A stretch of 64,000 bases of DNA, from contig NC_088203.1 of NCBI RefSeq assembly GCF_037126465.1, positions 53,295,581 through 53,359,580 on the forward strand, given 5' to 3'. The translations under genes and the position numbers were made by a program. Shown piece by piece: positions 42,939 to 53,151 of the stretch (its first letter is position 1; the number at the start of each line of letters is the position of its first letter). The notes under the pieces were generated by a model that worked only from the letters and a program-made list of their open reading frames with translations, did no database searches and was not told the origin of the DNA. Source of the DNA: Ornithodoros turicata. Lineage: Eukaryota; Arthropoda; Arachnida; Ixodida; Argasidae.

Positions 42939-44352
42939 TGATGACGCGAGCGCGGTGCGCGCTGCCTTTATACAGATAAACGCGCGCGCGCAAAGAACGG
43001 AGAATGAAAGCGAAACTGAAAAGCCACCCGTCGCCGCTAGGAGCGCGCGCGCAGCAGCAGAGAGCCGAAACCGAAAACACCCGCGGCCGGCGCAGGGGGC
43101 GCTAGGAGCGCGCGCGCGCGCATGCGCGGACGGGTGGAGCAGAGGGCGCGCGCGCATCCATAGCGGCCGCTGCGCGTCGCCTCTCTCAGTTTCTCTCGGA
43201 CCGTCGCGGAAGACGGACGTGCGCTCCGCGCGCTCGCTCACTTTCTGGCTGGATCTCGTAGAGAGCAGACGTATGTTCTCCGCGCTCGCTCAGTTTCTGC
43301 CTGGAAGTTGCCGCGGGGGAAAAGGTGAGTGATTTGACGCGCTCCTTTTCTCGTATGTTTGCCGTGTTTAGCGGTGACCGCGCTCGTGTTAAGCCTTTTC
43401 TCGCATGTTTAGACTTGTTTTGCGGTGTCCAAGCCTGTTGACGCATGTTTAGCGATGTGTGGTTCCCGCCTTGTGTTAGCTGCGTAGTGTTGAGGATAGG
43501 CCTAAGCGATCGCCCCCGTAAGCCTCTTTCCTCGTATGTTTGCCGTGTTTAGCGGTGACCGCGCTCGTGTTAAGCCTTTTCTCGCATGTGTAGCGATGTG
43601 TGGTTCCCGCCTTGTGTTAGCTGCGTAGTGTTGGGGTTAGGCCTAAGCGATCGCCCCCCCGTAAGCCTCTTTCCTCGTATGTTTGCCGTGTTTAGCGGTG
43701 ACCGCGCTCGTGTTAAGCCTTTTCTCGCATGTTTAGCGATGTGTGGTTCCCGCCTTGTGTTAGCTGCGTAGTGTTGGGGTTAGGCCTAAGCGATCGCCCC
43801 CGTAAGCCTTTTTTCCCCGATGTGTACTGTTTTCTGTTTAGCAGTAGCGGTTAGACCTTTTCTCTCGCATGCCTAGACTTGTTTAGCAGTGCTGCCATTT
43901 TTACCTGCCGCTAGTATCTTGTTATCTGTCTTTCTCCTCTAGAGCTATGATGGTGGCGCCATCTGGTGTGATGCCTTGCAACTAAGTGGCCACCTGTCGT
44001 CAATCTCTGCAACTGCTGGGTGCAAACTACCAACATGGCGGGCGCTGGTCACTCGGGTGTTGCGGAGCGGCTTCTTCGCCGCGGCATCGTTGATTTTCGA
44101 ATAAATTGTTTCTCTCCACTCTATTTCCATCTTTTTATTTTATTTTCTGCCTATTATTTTTCTTTTTTATGGACTCTCATGGTGCACAACGCTCAGCTGG
44201 TCTGGACACGAGTTAGACTTTCCCCAATTAGTGTGGTGGCTCCCTGGAGGGTGCTGATTAATGTGGGGGGTCCCAATTAGCTCTAATTGCCAATTAAATC
44301 GTGTTCAGGCCAGTTGGGCGTTGTGCACCATGAGAGTCCAGTACCTACTACT
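42939..44352 (-). repeat. Right terminal inverted repeat of the inner Polinton
   Basis: Reverse complement of 31160-32572, with the same hairpin, sub-repeats, CG-rich block and inward-facing TATA box. Differences from the left copy are few (for example G/A near 44043, C/T near 44002, one extra C near 43655). Confidence 0.95.
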
Positions 44353-44358
44353 TGCATC
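44353..44358. repeat. Target-site duplication (right) of the inner Polinton
   Basis: TGCATC immediately after the terminal ACTACT, identical to 31154-31159. Confidence 0.95.
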
Positions 44359-45215
44359 GTACGTGAAGGAAGCCTTCGGCTGCAGACGCTCATGGATGGC
44401 GCTCACGAGAGCTTCGGGTGTTTCGTACTAATTTGGTGGAAGTGAAATGGGTCGACTTTCCATCTCTCGAGTGTTTATGTGGATGCGGTATGTCTTCACT
44501 ATGGGATTACACGTGAAGCGCTTTCGGGATCCTTCAACATGGATGTGCTTCACCTGAATGAGGTCCAGGAACTCGGTCGACAAGTTGAAATTCGCCGGGA
44601 GAGAGAGCGAGTAAGTGTTGTCTTTGTATTCCACCCGTGATTCTGTATCGTTCGTCGCTCTGAAGAATTCGTTGAATGTGTCGGTAATTAGCGATCGGGG
44701 TTCTAAAATTAGATCGTTATTGATCACTATCACCCTGCGAACTCGCATCATAACGGCTCTTTCTCTCCGCGAGCGGTACCACGTTTGGGACGGCACGTAC
44801 TCTACCGCCGTCCGGGTGACCTCCATCAATGTCGACGATTCCAAAGGCGAGATGCAGCGGCCTGTCGATTAATTTCACCAAGGCGCGATGGTAGCTTAAA
44901 CACGTAGTGATCTTCCTCGTAAGTCCACTCTATCCCATATTCGGGGAATATTTTATTCAATAGCGTGTCCGTGTCTTCGAACGTGAGCTGTTTTGTTTGC
45001 CACTTCTCCGTTGATAGCGTTATCAGGTTATCCGGCGCTTGGTTCACGTTCAGGAAGCTGTTGGGAATGGAAAATCCCTCTAGACCAACGACGTACGAAT
45101 CATCCAGGTGTAGCGGCTTATCTAACGCGATCGTGAAGTCATTCAGCATGTTGGACGGGTACAGGTCCATGCTGGCGTTCGAGAGCAGATACACGTAAAA
45201 TTCATTTTCTGACAT
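44359..45215 (-). pseudogene. Outer Polinton penton protein, N-terminal part (right of inner insertion)
   Basis: Starts at the ATG at 45215, overlapping the integrase end, with FYVYLLSNASMDLYPSN and the VVGLEGFSIPNSFLN signature. Breaks independent of the insertion: a frame change near 44850-44870 and an in-frame TAG near 44428, after SLPPN. The frame then runs into the inner Polinton at 44358; the remainder is at 30746-31159. The gene was therefore damaged by both point lesions and the insertion. Confidence 0.85.
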
Positions 45216-46240
45216 CGCTGGCGGGCACCCAAAAATCGTGATCTTTGGTGTATCCGAACCAAGTAGTGCAATACCCCGTTAATTTTCTTCTTTCTAGTCA
45301 CCGCAGATATGAGTCGCTTATCGTACGAGGAAAGGTGGTGGACGGGCTGCAGCTCCTGCTCGTAGAATGATCCCAGTATTTCTTTTCCCGTCGAATCTTT
45401 CACGTCGAATCTTTCACTACGGGCGGATCGGTCTTTCTCGTTCGCGACACCTTGAACACTTCGGCCGTCCACCTTTTATCGTAGCCTTTGGCGAACACGT
45501 CGCGATCTAACGCGAGCCTCACCTGGTCACCTGCTTTATACTTGCTCTCGCGTCGGGTCGTCTTACGATTCAATCTGTTGAACAGAGCTACTTCATTTCC
45601 GGCGTACACGTTTTTCGGTTTTACGCACAGTGACGAAGTGTACTGAGTCGTTATAGTCGGCCACTATCTTCGGCAGCGCGTTGATATAATTAAACTTCCC
45701 CGTACTAGTGAAATGCCTGGCTATTCTTTCTCTAATTGTTCTCTGCACGCGTTCACAGGAGGCCGCTTTCATTCCTCTTTGCGTGCTATAGTGATTTAGT
45801 AGCGACTGAAAATACTGACGAATGGGGGAACCCCAAAATTCGCTTCCGCAATCCGTGAGAGACTTCTTCGGAATTCCATGACGGAAAACTCGCTGGAAAG
45901 CTTTCTTTACGTCTTGCGGGCGCTTTGTGCAAATGGGGACCATGTACAGGTACCTCGATAGCGTATCTATGACCGTTAAGATGTACCTGAAACCCTTGTT
46001 AAATTTCTGATATTTATGCATATCCAGAAGGTCTGCCTGATACAAATCCCGCACGTGAGTTGCGATGATGGAGCGTCGCTTAAATTTTTTCTTCAGTGGC
46101 TTGTGAAGGGTGTAAGCATCTTCTTTTTTCAGCTGTTCGACGGCTTCTGCGCGCGTGAGCTTGTGATAACGTCGGTACCGATCCACTCCACCGAACCCTT
46201 TCTCCTTAATCTTTCTATAGGGGCCCCATATTTGCTCCAG
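45202..46240 (-). pseudogene. Outer Polinton integrase
   Basis: The rve core is intact in one frame: Asp in YQADLLDMH, Asp in LTDCGSEFW, Glu in SCERVQRTI. A GDQVRLALDRDVF block and a chromodomain-like FGYTKDHDFWVPASDV follow in other frames. Breaks: one extra base near 45640; a 14-base tandem duplication of GTGAAAGATTCGAC near 45395-45420; a small deletion near 45258. The start region is degraded too. The end overlaps the penton ATG by 14 bases, as in the inner element. Confidence 0.85.
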
Positions 46241-46278
46241 CGAGCAACGCGGTGTATTTTCAGAGCGCTTATAATTTT

Positions 46279-47315
46279 CTATACTTTTTTGTACCAGCTG
46301 GGTTTCTTGATGAGCGCGCTACGACGTGCTAAGTAGCTCACAAGAGCCACAATATTTGAGCGATTGATTCGCTTCCCTCTATATACTTGTACATTATACG
46401 CCTGCCAGGTGAAAACTTTCTTCAATTCTTTTAGCACAGATTTCGCGCGTTCTTTATCAACGCCGGAGGGTAGAAGATTAAAATCGAATTGATTGGGTTC
46501 CGGTCGGGCTCCGAATGGACAGGTTCCAGAAGAGGAGGAGGAGGAGAAGGATGATTGTGAGTGTGCTTCAGCAAGTAATAGAGGGTAGAGCCCTGCGCGG
46601 ATGAGGTTTTTGGCATCCGCATCCGACCCGCATTCGCGCACACGTTATCCGCATCCGATCCGCATCCGCACCATACACAACAGTTTACACCGCATCCGAT
46701 CCGCTGAGCAAAACGCACCATCCGCATCCGATCCGCAAAAATCTGCACGTTTGGAAAGACGCGTAAAGACCGCCGGAAGCATGTTGGTATAATTTCGGAT
46801 GCCTCCATGCTGTCACGGAAGGACTCAGTCATGACGACAAGCAAAGGTAAACCTTTCAACAAACGCGATATGGGGAGACTTCTGGAACGCGTGGAACGCT
46901 ACCTCGTCGGCGCTCGCGCGGTTCGAGACGCCTGAATGCCTCCTCTCCCGTCTCGGCGCCGTGCATGGTCAAAGGTGAACCAGAGCATGCGCTCGCTGTC
47001 GGCTGTCGGCGCGCAATACAAATAAATTGCAGGTGGAAAAATGACAGCACGCGGTATATCCACATCCGATCCGCTGCCTTCGTATCCGCATCCGATCCGC
47101 ATCCGACCTCGAGCCATCCGCATCCGATCCGCACGCCGCAGAAAGTGCTAAATTTTCATCCGAATCCGCAAGTATATTGCGGATATCCGCGGATATCCGC
47201 TTTCATCCGCGGATGGTGCAGGGCTCTAATAGAGGGCTTCCAGTATTTTGCCCACTTTTACGTCGTCCGAATCGTTAGATTTCAGAACTTCACCTATTTC
47301 TATTCTATGAGCCAT
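46279..47315 (-). pseudogene. Outer Polinton homologue of the 33899-34378 gene, split by a hAT element
   Basis: ATG at 47315: MAHRIEIGEVLKSNDSDDVKVGKILEAL. It then runs into the hAT element at 47236 and resumes at 46577 with LLKHTHNHPS, FDFNLLPSGVDKERAKSVLKE and KKPSWYK. Apart from the insertion the frame is open. It shows that the gene is conserved between the two Polinton families. Confidence 0.8.
46578..47236. mobile_element. Non-autonomous hAT element with 8-bp target duplication
   Basis: The element 46586-47228 (643 bp) has ends TAGAGCCCTGC and its complement, flanked by ATAGAGGG at 46578-46585 and 47229-47236. Inside both ends are arrays of ATCCGCATCCGATCCGC and GCGGATATCC words, but no transposase. 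The 8-base duplication and terminal TAGAG fit hAT. Confidence 0.88.
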
Positions 47316-47319
47316 GACC

Positions 47320-47660
47320 GATGGCTTTGGATATCCCTCGCCCGGCGACTCCCGCCACAAGACTTGATAGCCCTGAGAGGAGCAGTGGAAGTATGGGAAT
47401 GAGACCACCCCGTTGTCCCCTAATATATTTCTTCAACTGCCTGGGGCACTTATGAAGTGACTTGTAAGCGAGGAAGCGGAGGATTTTTTGTGTTTCTTGA
47501 CGTTTTTATGAAGTTCCGTCGAAAGTGGGATATTTCCGCGTAGAATGTTCAGACAGATTTCCGAAAGGATTCGAATGTCGTCGCAGCTGAGCTCTTTAAG
47601 TAACTCTGCGCAGTGCGTCGGTTTGCTGGCGGCCAATACTTTGAGGAGCGTGAGATGTCA
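47320..47660 (-). pseudogene. Outer Polinton small hydrophobic-tail protein
   Basis: First frame: KPTHCAELLKELSCDDIRILSEICLNILRGNIPL and VKKHKK, stopping at 47433. The second half (ILRFLAYKSLHKC, GQRGGLIPILPLLLSGLSS) is open in the -1 frame after a run of six A near 47485-47490. It is the counterpart of 33581-33915 and shows the same frame layout. It overlaps the start region of the next gene. Confidence 0.7.
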
Positions 47661-47674
47661 TCTAAGATCGGCCG

Positions 47675-48292
47675 TCATTTCGCGGGCGTAAACAGGAACT
47701 GCCGGTCGTGCGGTAAAATACCCGTTCGCAGGCTACGAGAGGGAGGTGTTTGTGCGTGCAGATCCACAACTAAATAACCGTGCGCCTTCTCCGTCGCTTG
47801 GTTATATGCGTCGAGAAAATAGGAGAGCCCCTGTTTCCCAAACACCTGACGTCCGAAGCTTTCGATCTGTTGTACGGACCGAGCGTTCTGGAACAATACG
47901 GTGTAACTGGCGTTCAGCGATATCGTTCGAAAAGCGGCGTTGTGATAGAACAAGGCTTGTGTGATCAGGATCACGGACTCATTCTTATGGTGGCTACCAC
48001 GCACAAACAGCGACTCTACCTCCGATAGAACCCCCTTTTTCGTGATTTGACCGTCAATAACTATGAGAGTGGGATATCGTTCATCCCAATCTGTGGGTAT
48101 CCTGTCCATAAACTCCACGCCATCGAAATCCTTTTCCCATCCGGCTGCATACTTTCGTACGTAGAGTATCTTCTGCGGTGGAACGCTAAATAACTCAGGG
48201 TGTCTCATTATATTCTGCGTGAGCACCGTCTTCCCACACATGGACGCGCCGGAGATCAGTATTCGAGCGGGATGCTGGAACTGCATGCACAT
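47675..48292 (-). CDS. Outer Polinton packaging ATPase (frame intact)
   Basis: 205 codons from the ATG at 48292. Walker A is SGASMCGKT near residue 14 and Walker B is TLIVIDG; in the inner copy this site reads VVDD. The downstream VILITQALF and GYLVVDLHAQTP...RSLRTGILPHDRQF match the inner ATPase throughout. This is one of the few outer-element genes without a stop or frameshift. Walker B has Gly where the catalytic acidic residue usually follows Asp, which may matter for activity. Confidence 0.85.
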   Translation of the reverse strand: MCMQFQHPARILISGASMCGKTVLTQNIMRHPELFSVPPQKILYVRKYAAGWEKDFDGVEFMDRIPTDWDERYPTLIVIDGQITKKGVLSEVESLFVRGSHHKNESVILITQALFYHNAAFRTISLNASYTVLFQNARSVQQIESFGRQVFGKQGLSYFLDAYNQATEKAHGYLVVDLHAQTPPSRSLRTGILPHDRQFLFTPAK

Positions 48293-48397
48293 CGTGGAAT
48301 AACTTGAGCGGACTGTGTAGCGAGGTGTGATGCATCTTTATTTTCATCCATAGCTGCTAGCGCGATTGATGGTCGTCTCCAGGACTCTTATTTCTTC

Positions 48398-48526
48398 CTA
48401 ACATAGTTCCCGAAGCTCGCGCAGTGATTGCTCCCTGTAAGCCGACAGGTACTCGTCCAAGATTTCGCGTATGATGTCCCGCAACTTGTTTGCGGTGATA
48501 CGGGAGCGCAATATGTGGCAGCACAT
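48398..48526 (-). CDS. Outer Polinton small N-terminal gene
   Basis: 42 codons from the internal ATG at 48526, chosen because MCC then matches the MCGLFSC start of the inner counterpart. It continues HILRSR, a helix KLRDIIREILDEY and RELREL to a stop at 48398. It lacks the acidic tail of the inner protein. An upstream in-frame extension to 48601 exists but has no support. Confidence 0.55.
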   Translation of the reverse strand: MCCHILRSRITANKLRDIIREILDEYLSAYREQSLRELRELC

Positions 48527-48605
48527 CCCGACGAAGTTCTCTCGCTCGTGTGACGCCTCAAAGCGGAATCGTGCGGAGTTCATGCACCTGAGTCGCGCCA
48601 TCTGG

Positions 48606-49375
48606 TGGCACGAGGTAAGTTTGGATGTATGAGATACAGATACCCAATTGGGTTAGAACCATCTGAAGCCACCGCCGAGCGATCCGCACACCATCTGGCG
48701 GGCGCCGGTGAAGACTATGTTCAGTAGGCCAATCAGGACCCGCTAGCCATTATGGCGGGCTTAGCGCGGGCCAATTGGGTGGGGCTTAGAAGTCTGTGGA
48801 GAAGAGAAGCAATCGGGGTGATTAGGCTTAGCGCGGACCAATCAGCGGAGCTGGCTAATTAGCATAGAGGCTCAGCGTGCGCCAAAGCTCAGCAGGGCAA
48901 AGCAAGGCTCAGCGTAAAGTGGGCGGAGCCAAAGTAATTAGCATAAAGGGGCAGCGCTATGATGAACCAATCAAGGATCAGTAGGTTTAGCGTGGGCCAA
49001 TCAGCGTGAAGTGGGGGGGCCAAGTAATTAGGATAAAGGGGTGGAGCTACGGTAAACCAATCAACGCTCAGTAGGCTTAGCATGGGCCAATCAGCGTGAA
49101 GTGGGTGGAGCTGAGCCGACTAATTAGCATAAAGGAGCAGAGCTACGGTCAACCAATCAGTGATCAGTAGGCTTAGTGTGGTGGCCAATCAACGTCAAGT
49201 GGGCGGAGCTATTGGTGACCAATCAGATGGCTTTGGATTTGGCTTGTGTTGGATTCCAACTGGATTGGATTGGCTTAGAACTAGATTTTTTGGCTTAAAA
49301 GTGGATTTTGGCTTAGAATTGGATTAGAACAGGAATTCCTAGAATTTGATTAGAAAAAGGACGTCGTTGTGCGTA
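48606..49375. repeat. Tandem repeats of ~85-95 bp beside the outer Polinton
   Basis: The unit GTGGGCCAATCAGCGTGAAG...TAATTAGCATAAAGGGG...GTAAACCAATCA recurs about six times from 48720 to 49230. A GGATTAGAA-type block at 49260-49370 is related to 4180-4440. No TIR of the outer Polinton was recognised here. Confidence 0.65.
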
Positions 49376-49720
49376 ATAGCTCGCTACTACTGATGGAATG
49401 GGTATAGCATCTTGATGTTGAATGCAAGAAGTTAATGTTTGACAACATATATGTCATGGGTTAAATAGAGCAGCATATCATACACATCAGAAGAATGCCA
49501 ACACTTCAGTAGTTTACCTTTACCTGTTATTCCAATGTTTACTCTCCCTTCTATTGGAATGATGTATTTCAGAATCATTTTTGTATTATTGAATTTGAAT
49601 TTGGCAGTCCTTTCACATGTCTTGTGATAGACAGGTTAGCAATGAAAGCAGTCTTTATGTGCCTCTCACAACCTGCATCTTTATGCAAAAATACTCCAAA
49701 GGCCGGGAGATGACATAACT

Positions 49721-49986
49721 AGACAAAAAAGTAGAGAACTCCGACTTAACATAACAAAATAACGTTTACTCAGACGTTTCATCCGTCATGCGACGGACAC
49801 CATCAGTGCCAAACTGAATGAGAGATTGCACAACCGGTCACTATTTAAGGAGATAGGAGTATTGTTCAGGGAGGGGCCACGGTTTTTGTTACAAACTGAG
49901 GGGTGACCGCGACTCTAGAAGCTTCCTGTGTCCTCATCTTTGTTCTCTCTTGTTATGTTAAGTTGGAGTTCTCTACTTTTTTGTCT
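49721..49986. mobile_element. 266-bp element with 37-bp inverted ends
   Basis: AGACAAAAAAGTAGAGAAC... (49721-49757) pairs with 49950-49986 with one mismatch. Read on the minus strand, 49810-49773 has CACTGATGG, a stem TCCGTC/GACGGA with loop GCAT, then GAAACGTC. This layout resembles the hammerhead-ribozyme-like segment of Penelope-type elements, although the core differs at one conserved position. It may alternatively be a MITE. No target duplication was fixed. Confidence 0.6.
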
Positions 49987-50790
49987 GCATTTTTATGTCT
50001 GAGGCTGTTTTCGTGACAAGAGGGCAAGGGTGCCGGCAACATGGCACATGTTCACAAAAATGGAGAACCAGAGAGACACACACACACACACAAAATTATA
50101 ACATAACACAGTTCCAATCATTTTGTCATGACCTTTTTGCTGTGTCGTCTGTTTTACATTTGTTTTTCGTTTTTTTTTTTCGTGTGTAGTTTCTGAATTT
50201 TTAGCCGAAGAGCAGTTGCTGTAGAGGATGCTGAGAACATGTGAAGCATACATTTTTCTCATTCTCACATTATGCTGTAAGCAGTGTGAAATACAACTCA
50301 AAAGGAATTTAGTGAGAGACAACTTGTCACCAAGATTAGTGTGGGAACATTGCAAAGGAAAAATAATTCTAAACCGTAATGGATTCCTATCCTATTTAAT
50401 GGTACAGTATCAGATGAAAGTTATTCAAATAATATTAAAGAATTAACGGTGCAAACTATCAGTCAAACAGTGAAGCTGGCTGCAGTACACTGGAGGCCGC
50501 AATTGTCAAAGCGGGGGTTACACCACTTGGCGAAAAAAAAGCAGATGAAGTGACCGCAATATGCGACAAAACCAAGGAAACTATCTCGCTACAACTGCAA
50601 TATATTGAAGTTGTTTTTAAAAAATAGAAATTCAGTTCAGCGCACAAACACTCGGGAACCGAGCCAACGTGCTTTCTGTCCAGGCCCGTCGCATCGCATT
50701 ATTTCTCACTGTGTCATGACGGACCCCCTAACCTACAGCATACGTCACTTGCGCACAGTAGTATAACATTTATATTATTGTATATGTGTG
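49987..50790. other. No recognisable gene
   Basis: Contains a (CA)n tract near 50076-50090. Short open frames have no motifs. Nothing else is supported. Confidence 0.4.
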
Positions 50791-50799
50791 TATATGTGT

Positions 50800-51065
50800 C
50801 GCACACACAGCCATACCGAAAACTATGCCCATCTTCGTTGATGAACCCACGAATCCACAGGAAGACCGCCGAGGCTTTCCCACTCGGATTAAGTATCTGT
50901 ACCTTGAACTGTAAACAGTTTGGTGTACACTCCAGAAAACGACAACAGCTGATTGCCGCTTTCATGGCCGCGGCCATGCGAGCCGACAAGGACAGTTCGA
51001 CAGAGGAGCAATTTGAACGCGAATGTGGCGCTAATGCTAGGCGCAGCAATTTGCACTTCAAACGA
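50800..51065 (+). repeat. Inverted pair, left copy (partner 52520-52750)
   Basis: The plus-strand frame gives YRKLCPSSLMNPRIHRKTAEA, NCKQFGVHSRKRQQLIAAFM and DSSTEEQF. The same words appear on the minus strand at 52750-52520 (RKLCPSLLMHPRIHKKTAEA, REQLIADFMGAAMRAETDSSTEEQF). The two copies lie inverted about 1.5 kb apart. They could be arms of a DNA transposon whose ends are coding-derived, or two copies of a host exon. A transposase is not seen between them. Confidence 0.5.
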
Positions 51066-52519
51066 CGTAAAACACCAAAAAGTGAGCAGCGAGGATGCTT
51101 GCTTGCTCATTTGTCATTATTTGGGCCTGTAATCCACATCAGGGTTCAGAAAGGCTGCTAAATGCCGATAGCCGGCACAAGAAAAACGTGTTTGCAATGT
51201 TTTTGTCCCGTTGCGGTTCAAGCGAATATACCTTTTTTGTGCTTCCTTCCTCTTTTTTCTTTCTTTTTTTCTTTATCGTTTTTTACTGTTGTCGGTTCGT
51301 TCCGGAGCCCTAGCTTGGAAACCTGCTCCTGTTTAGTTTCGGTATAAATCGGAATGTGGGGTCAGGGGGAACAGTCCACCGCTCCTCGAGTTTTCACGGT
51401 GCTGGCTCTGCGGTGTGTTGGGTTAGGTTAGGTTGGGTTAGGTTAGGTTAGGGCTCGCTCCCCCTTGCCGACTTCCGAGTTAGTGCGAACGAGGTATCTC
51501 CATACTGGAAAACCTGAAACGGTGCACTACAAACAAATGTCACCTGTGTGGATAATAATTTGAAGCATACAGATGAAGGATTCATCTCATTTCTAAAACC
51601 GATTGCCAGCAATTTTGCTCTTTGTGTTTCTCGAAAGACAGAAAAACAGCTTCATAAAAATAAAAAAATAAAAAAGTACATCTTAGTGAATTATGGAAAT
51701 TAGAATGCCACAATACCTTGCAGATAAGGCTTTTTTTCCTCCACTCGCATACGCGTATGAGCGAAACTACTGTACACGTAGTACTAGTTGTTTTATTTTA
51801 AAAAATCTCTATTAAAAATGGCTACCACAAAGTATGCACGAAGTACGCCTTTGTGGCACCCCGTTTATTTTGTGTGTGTGTGTTTCGGCTTGGACAAATT
51901 TTTATAAAAAAGTCACGAGAGCACGTCATTTTCACAGTTGAGTTCTACGGGCGCGTATCTTTTCCTAGAAAGACTATAATGACTAATAAGGATGACTAAT
52001 CAATTAAATTCATTAATTAACTCTAATAAGGACGTCTTGAACAAAAGCCAGATACCGATGTGGGAGACTGTCCTAGTTAAAATCCAAACCAGGTTTAAAA
52101 ATTTTGAAACACGTACCTGTATTAATATATCCATCCCTGAATTTTGACATGCAAATGGGCCAAAACCGAAACCGTGGCAACCACGTTTGGGGTGGTGGTC
52201 TTCACGGTACGGGATACTTCTGTATGTCAACTGCGCTCGCAACTATATTGTCTTGGCTCGGAAACCGTATGTTTCTGGAACGTAGGGAGAGGAAAAAGGA
52301 ATCACAAAACACGAATATACTTCTCTTCTCCTTAGGGAAGCGAGATATTTGTTGACTCTACGTTGCACTAGTGTCAGCGCGCTGAGCGGTTGTGCTGGAA
52401 TTGGAAATGAATAAAGATAATAATAAATAATACTAAAAGGAAAAAGAATGAAAAAGCGTTATCTGAGCTGATCGAGCTCGGTTCACTCTGGAAATTGTTG
52501 CACCGACGACTGGCGCCAC
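51066..52519. other. Between the inverted copies: (TTAGG)n and a dispersed repeat
   Basis: About six units of the arthropod telomeric repeat TTAGG lie at about 51419-51449. Positions 51880-52110 (ATTTTTATAAAAAA, ATTAATTAA, ACAAAAGCCAGAT, TCCTAGTT) match a diverged copy at 55965-56165. No gene is recognised. Confidence 0.5.
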
Positions 52520-52750
52520 GTTCGAACTTACCTAAAATTGCTCCTCTGTTGAACTGTCCGTCTCGGCTCGCATGGCCGCGCCCATGAAATCAGCAATCAG
52601 CTGTTCTCGTTTTGTGGAGTGTGCACCAAACTGTTTGTAGTTCAAGCTACAGGTACTTAATACGAGTGGGAGAGCTTCAGCAGTCTTCTTGTGGATTCGT
52701 GGGTGCATCAACAAAGATGGGCATAGCTTTCGGGATGGCTGTGTGTGTGA
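52520..52750 (-). repeat. Inverted pair, right copy (partner 50800-51065)
   Basis: Complement of the left copy over about 220 bases, with moderate divergence. Confidence 0.5.
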
Positions 52751-53151
52751 CAGCCGGTGTCTTTCTCCGTCTGTTACGTCGCGAGACAACTGAGATCACC
52801 GTCTGTGCGCGCTCAGGAAACTTGAAATCTGCCCTGGTACATATACAGTAATATATACCTTGAATATACGCTGATACATTTAGGGTCAATAATTTGCGAC
52901 TTGCTCCACTGCAATCTTTCCCGGAGTTCACAAGAGACACTGTTTGTGGATTTATGCCTTACATTTAATCTATCGCAGGTCGTTCCACATCCTACCCGAA
53001 TAACTCATGCCACACGGTCAACGCTTGACTTGGTTTTTACCTCCAATCCTGAACACATCACTTCTTTGCATGTCACTGATGGTCTCACTGCCACAAGGCC
53101 ATTTTTTTCGATATCTCTTCAAGTCGTCCAAATGTTCGTAAATTCAACGAT

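Larger units (their letters stand above)
31160..44352 (+). mobile_element. Inner Polinton/Maverick (13,193 bp), complete ends, no polymerase gene
   Basis: It starts AGTAGTAGGTACTGG and ends with its complement. It has TIRs of about 1.41 kb and a 6-bp target duplication TGCATC. Genes on the plus strand: small acidic-tailed protein, ATPase, hydrophobic protein, unknown, integrase, penton, pX-like, major capsid protein, protease. The right third holds small intron-bearing genes on both strands. No family B polymerase motif is present anywhere between the TIRs. Its proteins are only distantly similar to those of the host Polinton, so it is a different family. Known Polintons are usually 15-20 kb and carry PolB (family knowledge). 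The TIRs match almost perfectly, so insertion is recent relative to decay of the outer element. Confidence 0.95.
22978..48605 (-). mobile_element. Outer Polinton/Maverick (degraded), interrupted by a second Polinton
   Basis: A Polinton gene set on the minus strand, right to left: small protein (48.5), ATPase (48.3), hydrophobic protein (47.6), unknown (47.3), integrase (46.2), penton (45.2), then the 13.2-kb inner element. Left of it are the penton C-terminus (31.1), pX-like (30.7), major capsid protein (30.4) and protease (29.1). Next come two plus-strand small genes (27.5-28.6) and PolB (26.6-23.0). Gene order on the two sides of the inner element is continuous. I could not find this element's own TIRs, so the outer limits are the limits of recognisable genes. 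Most genes carry stops or frameshifts. Confidence 0.85.

Noticed and set aside
42955..43332. Arg/Ala-rich open frame near the right TIR
   Set aside because: CG-rich TIR sequence open in several frames, with a mirror copy on the left.
51419..51449. Telomere proximity
   Set aside because: Only about six TTAGG units, flanked on both sides by ordinary repeats, so it is interstitial.
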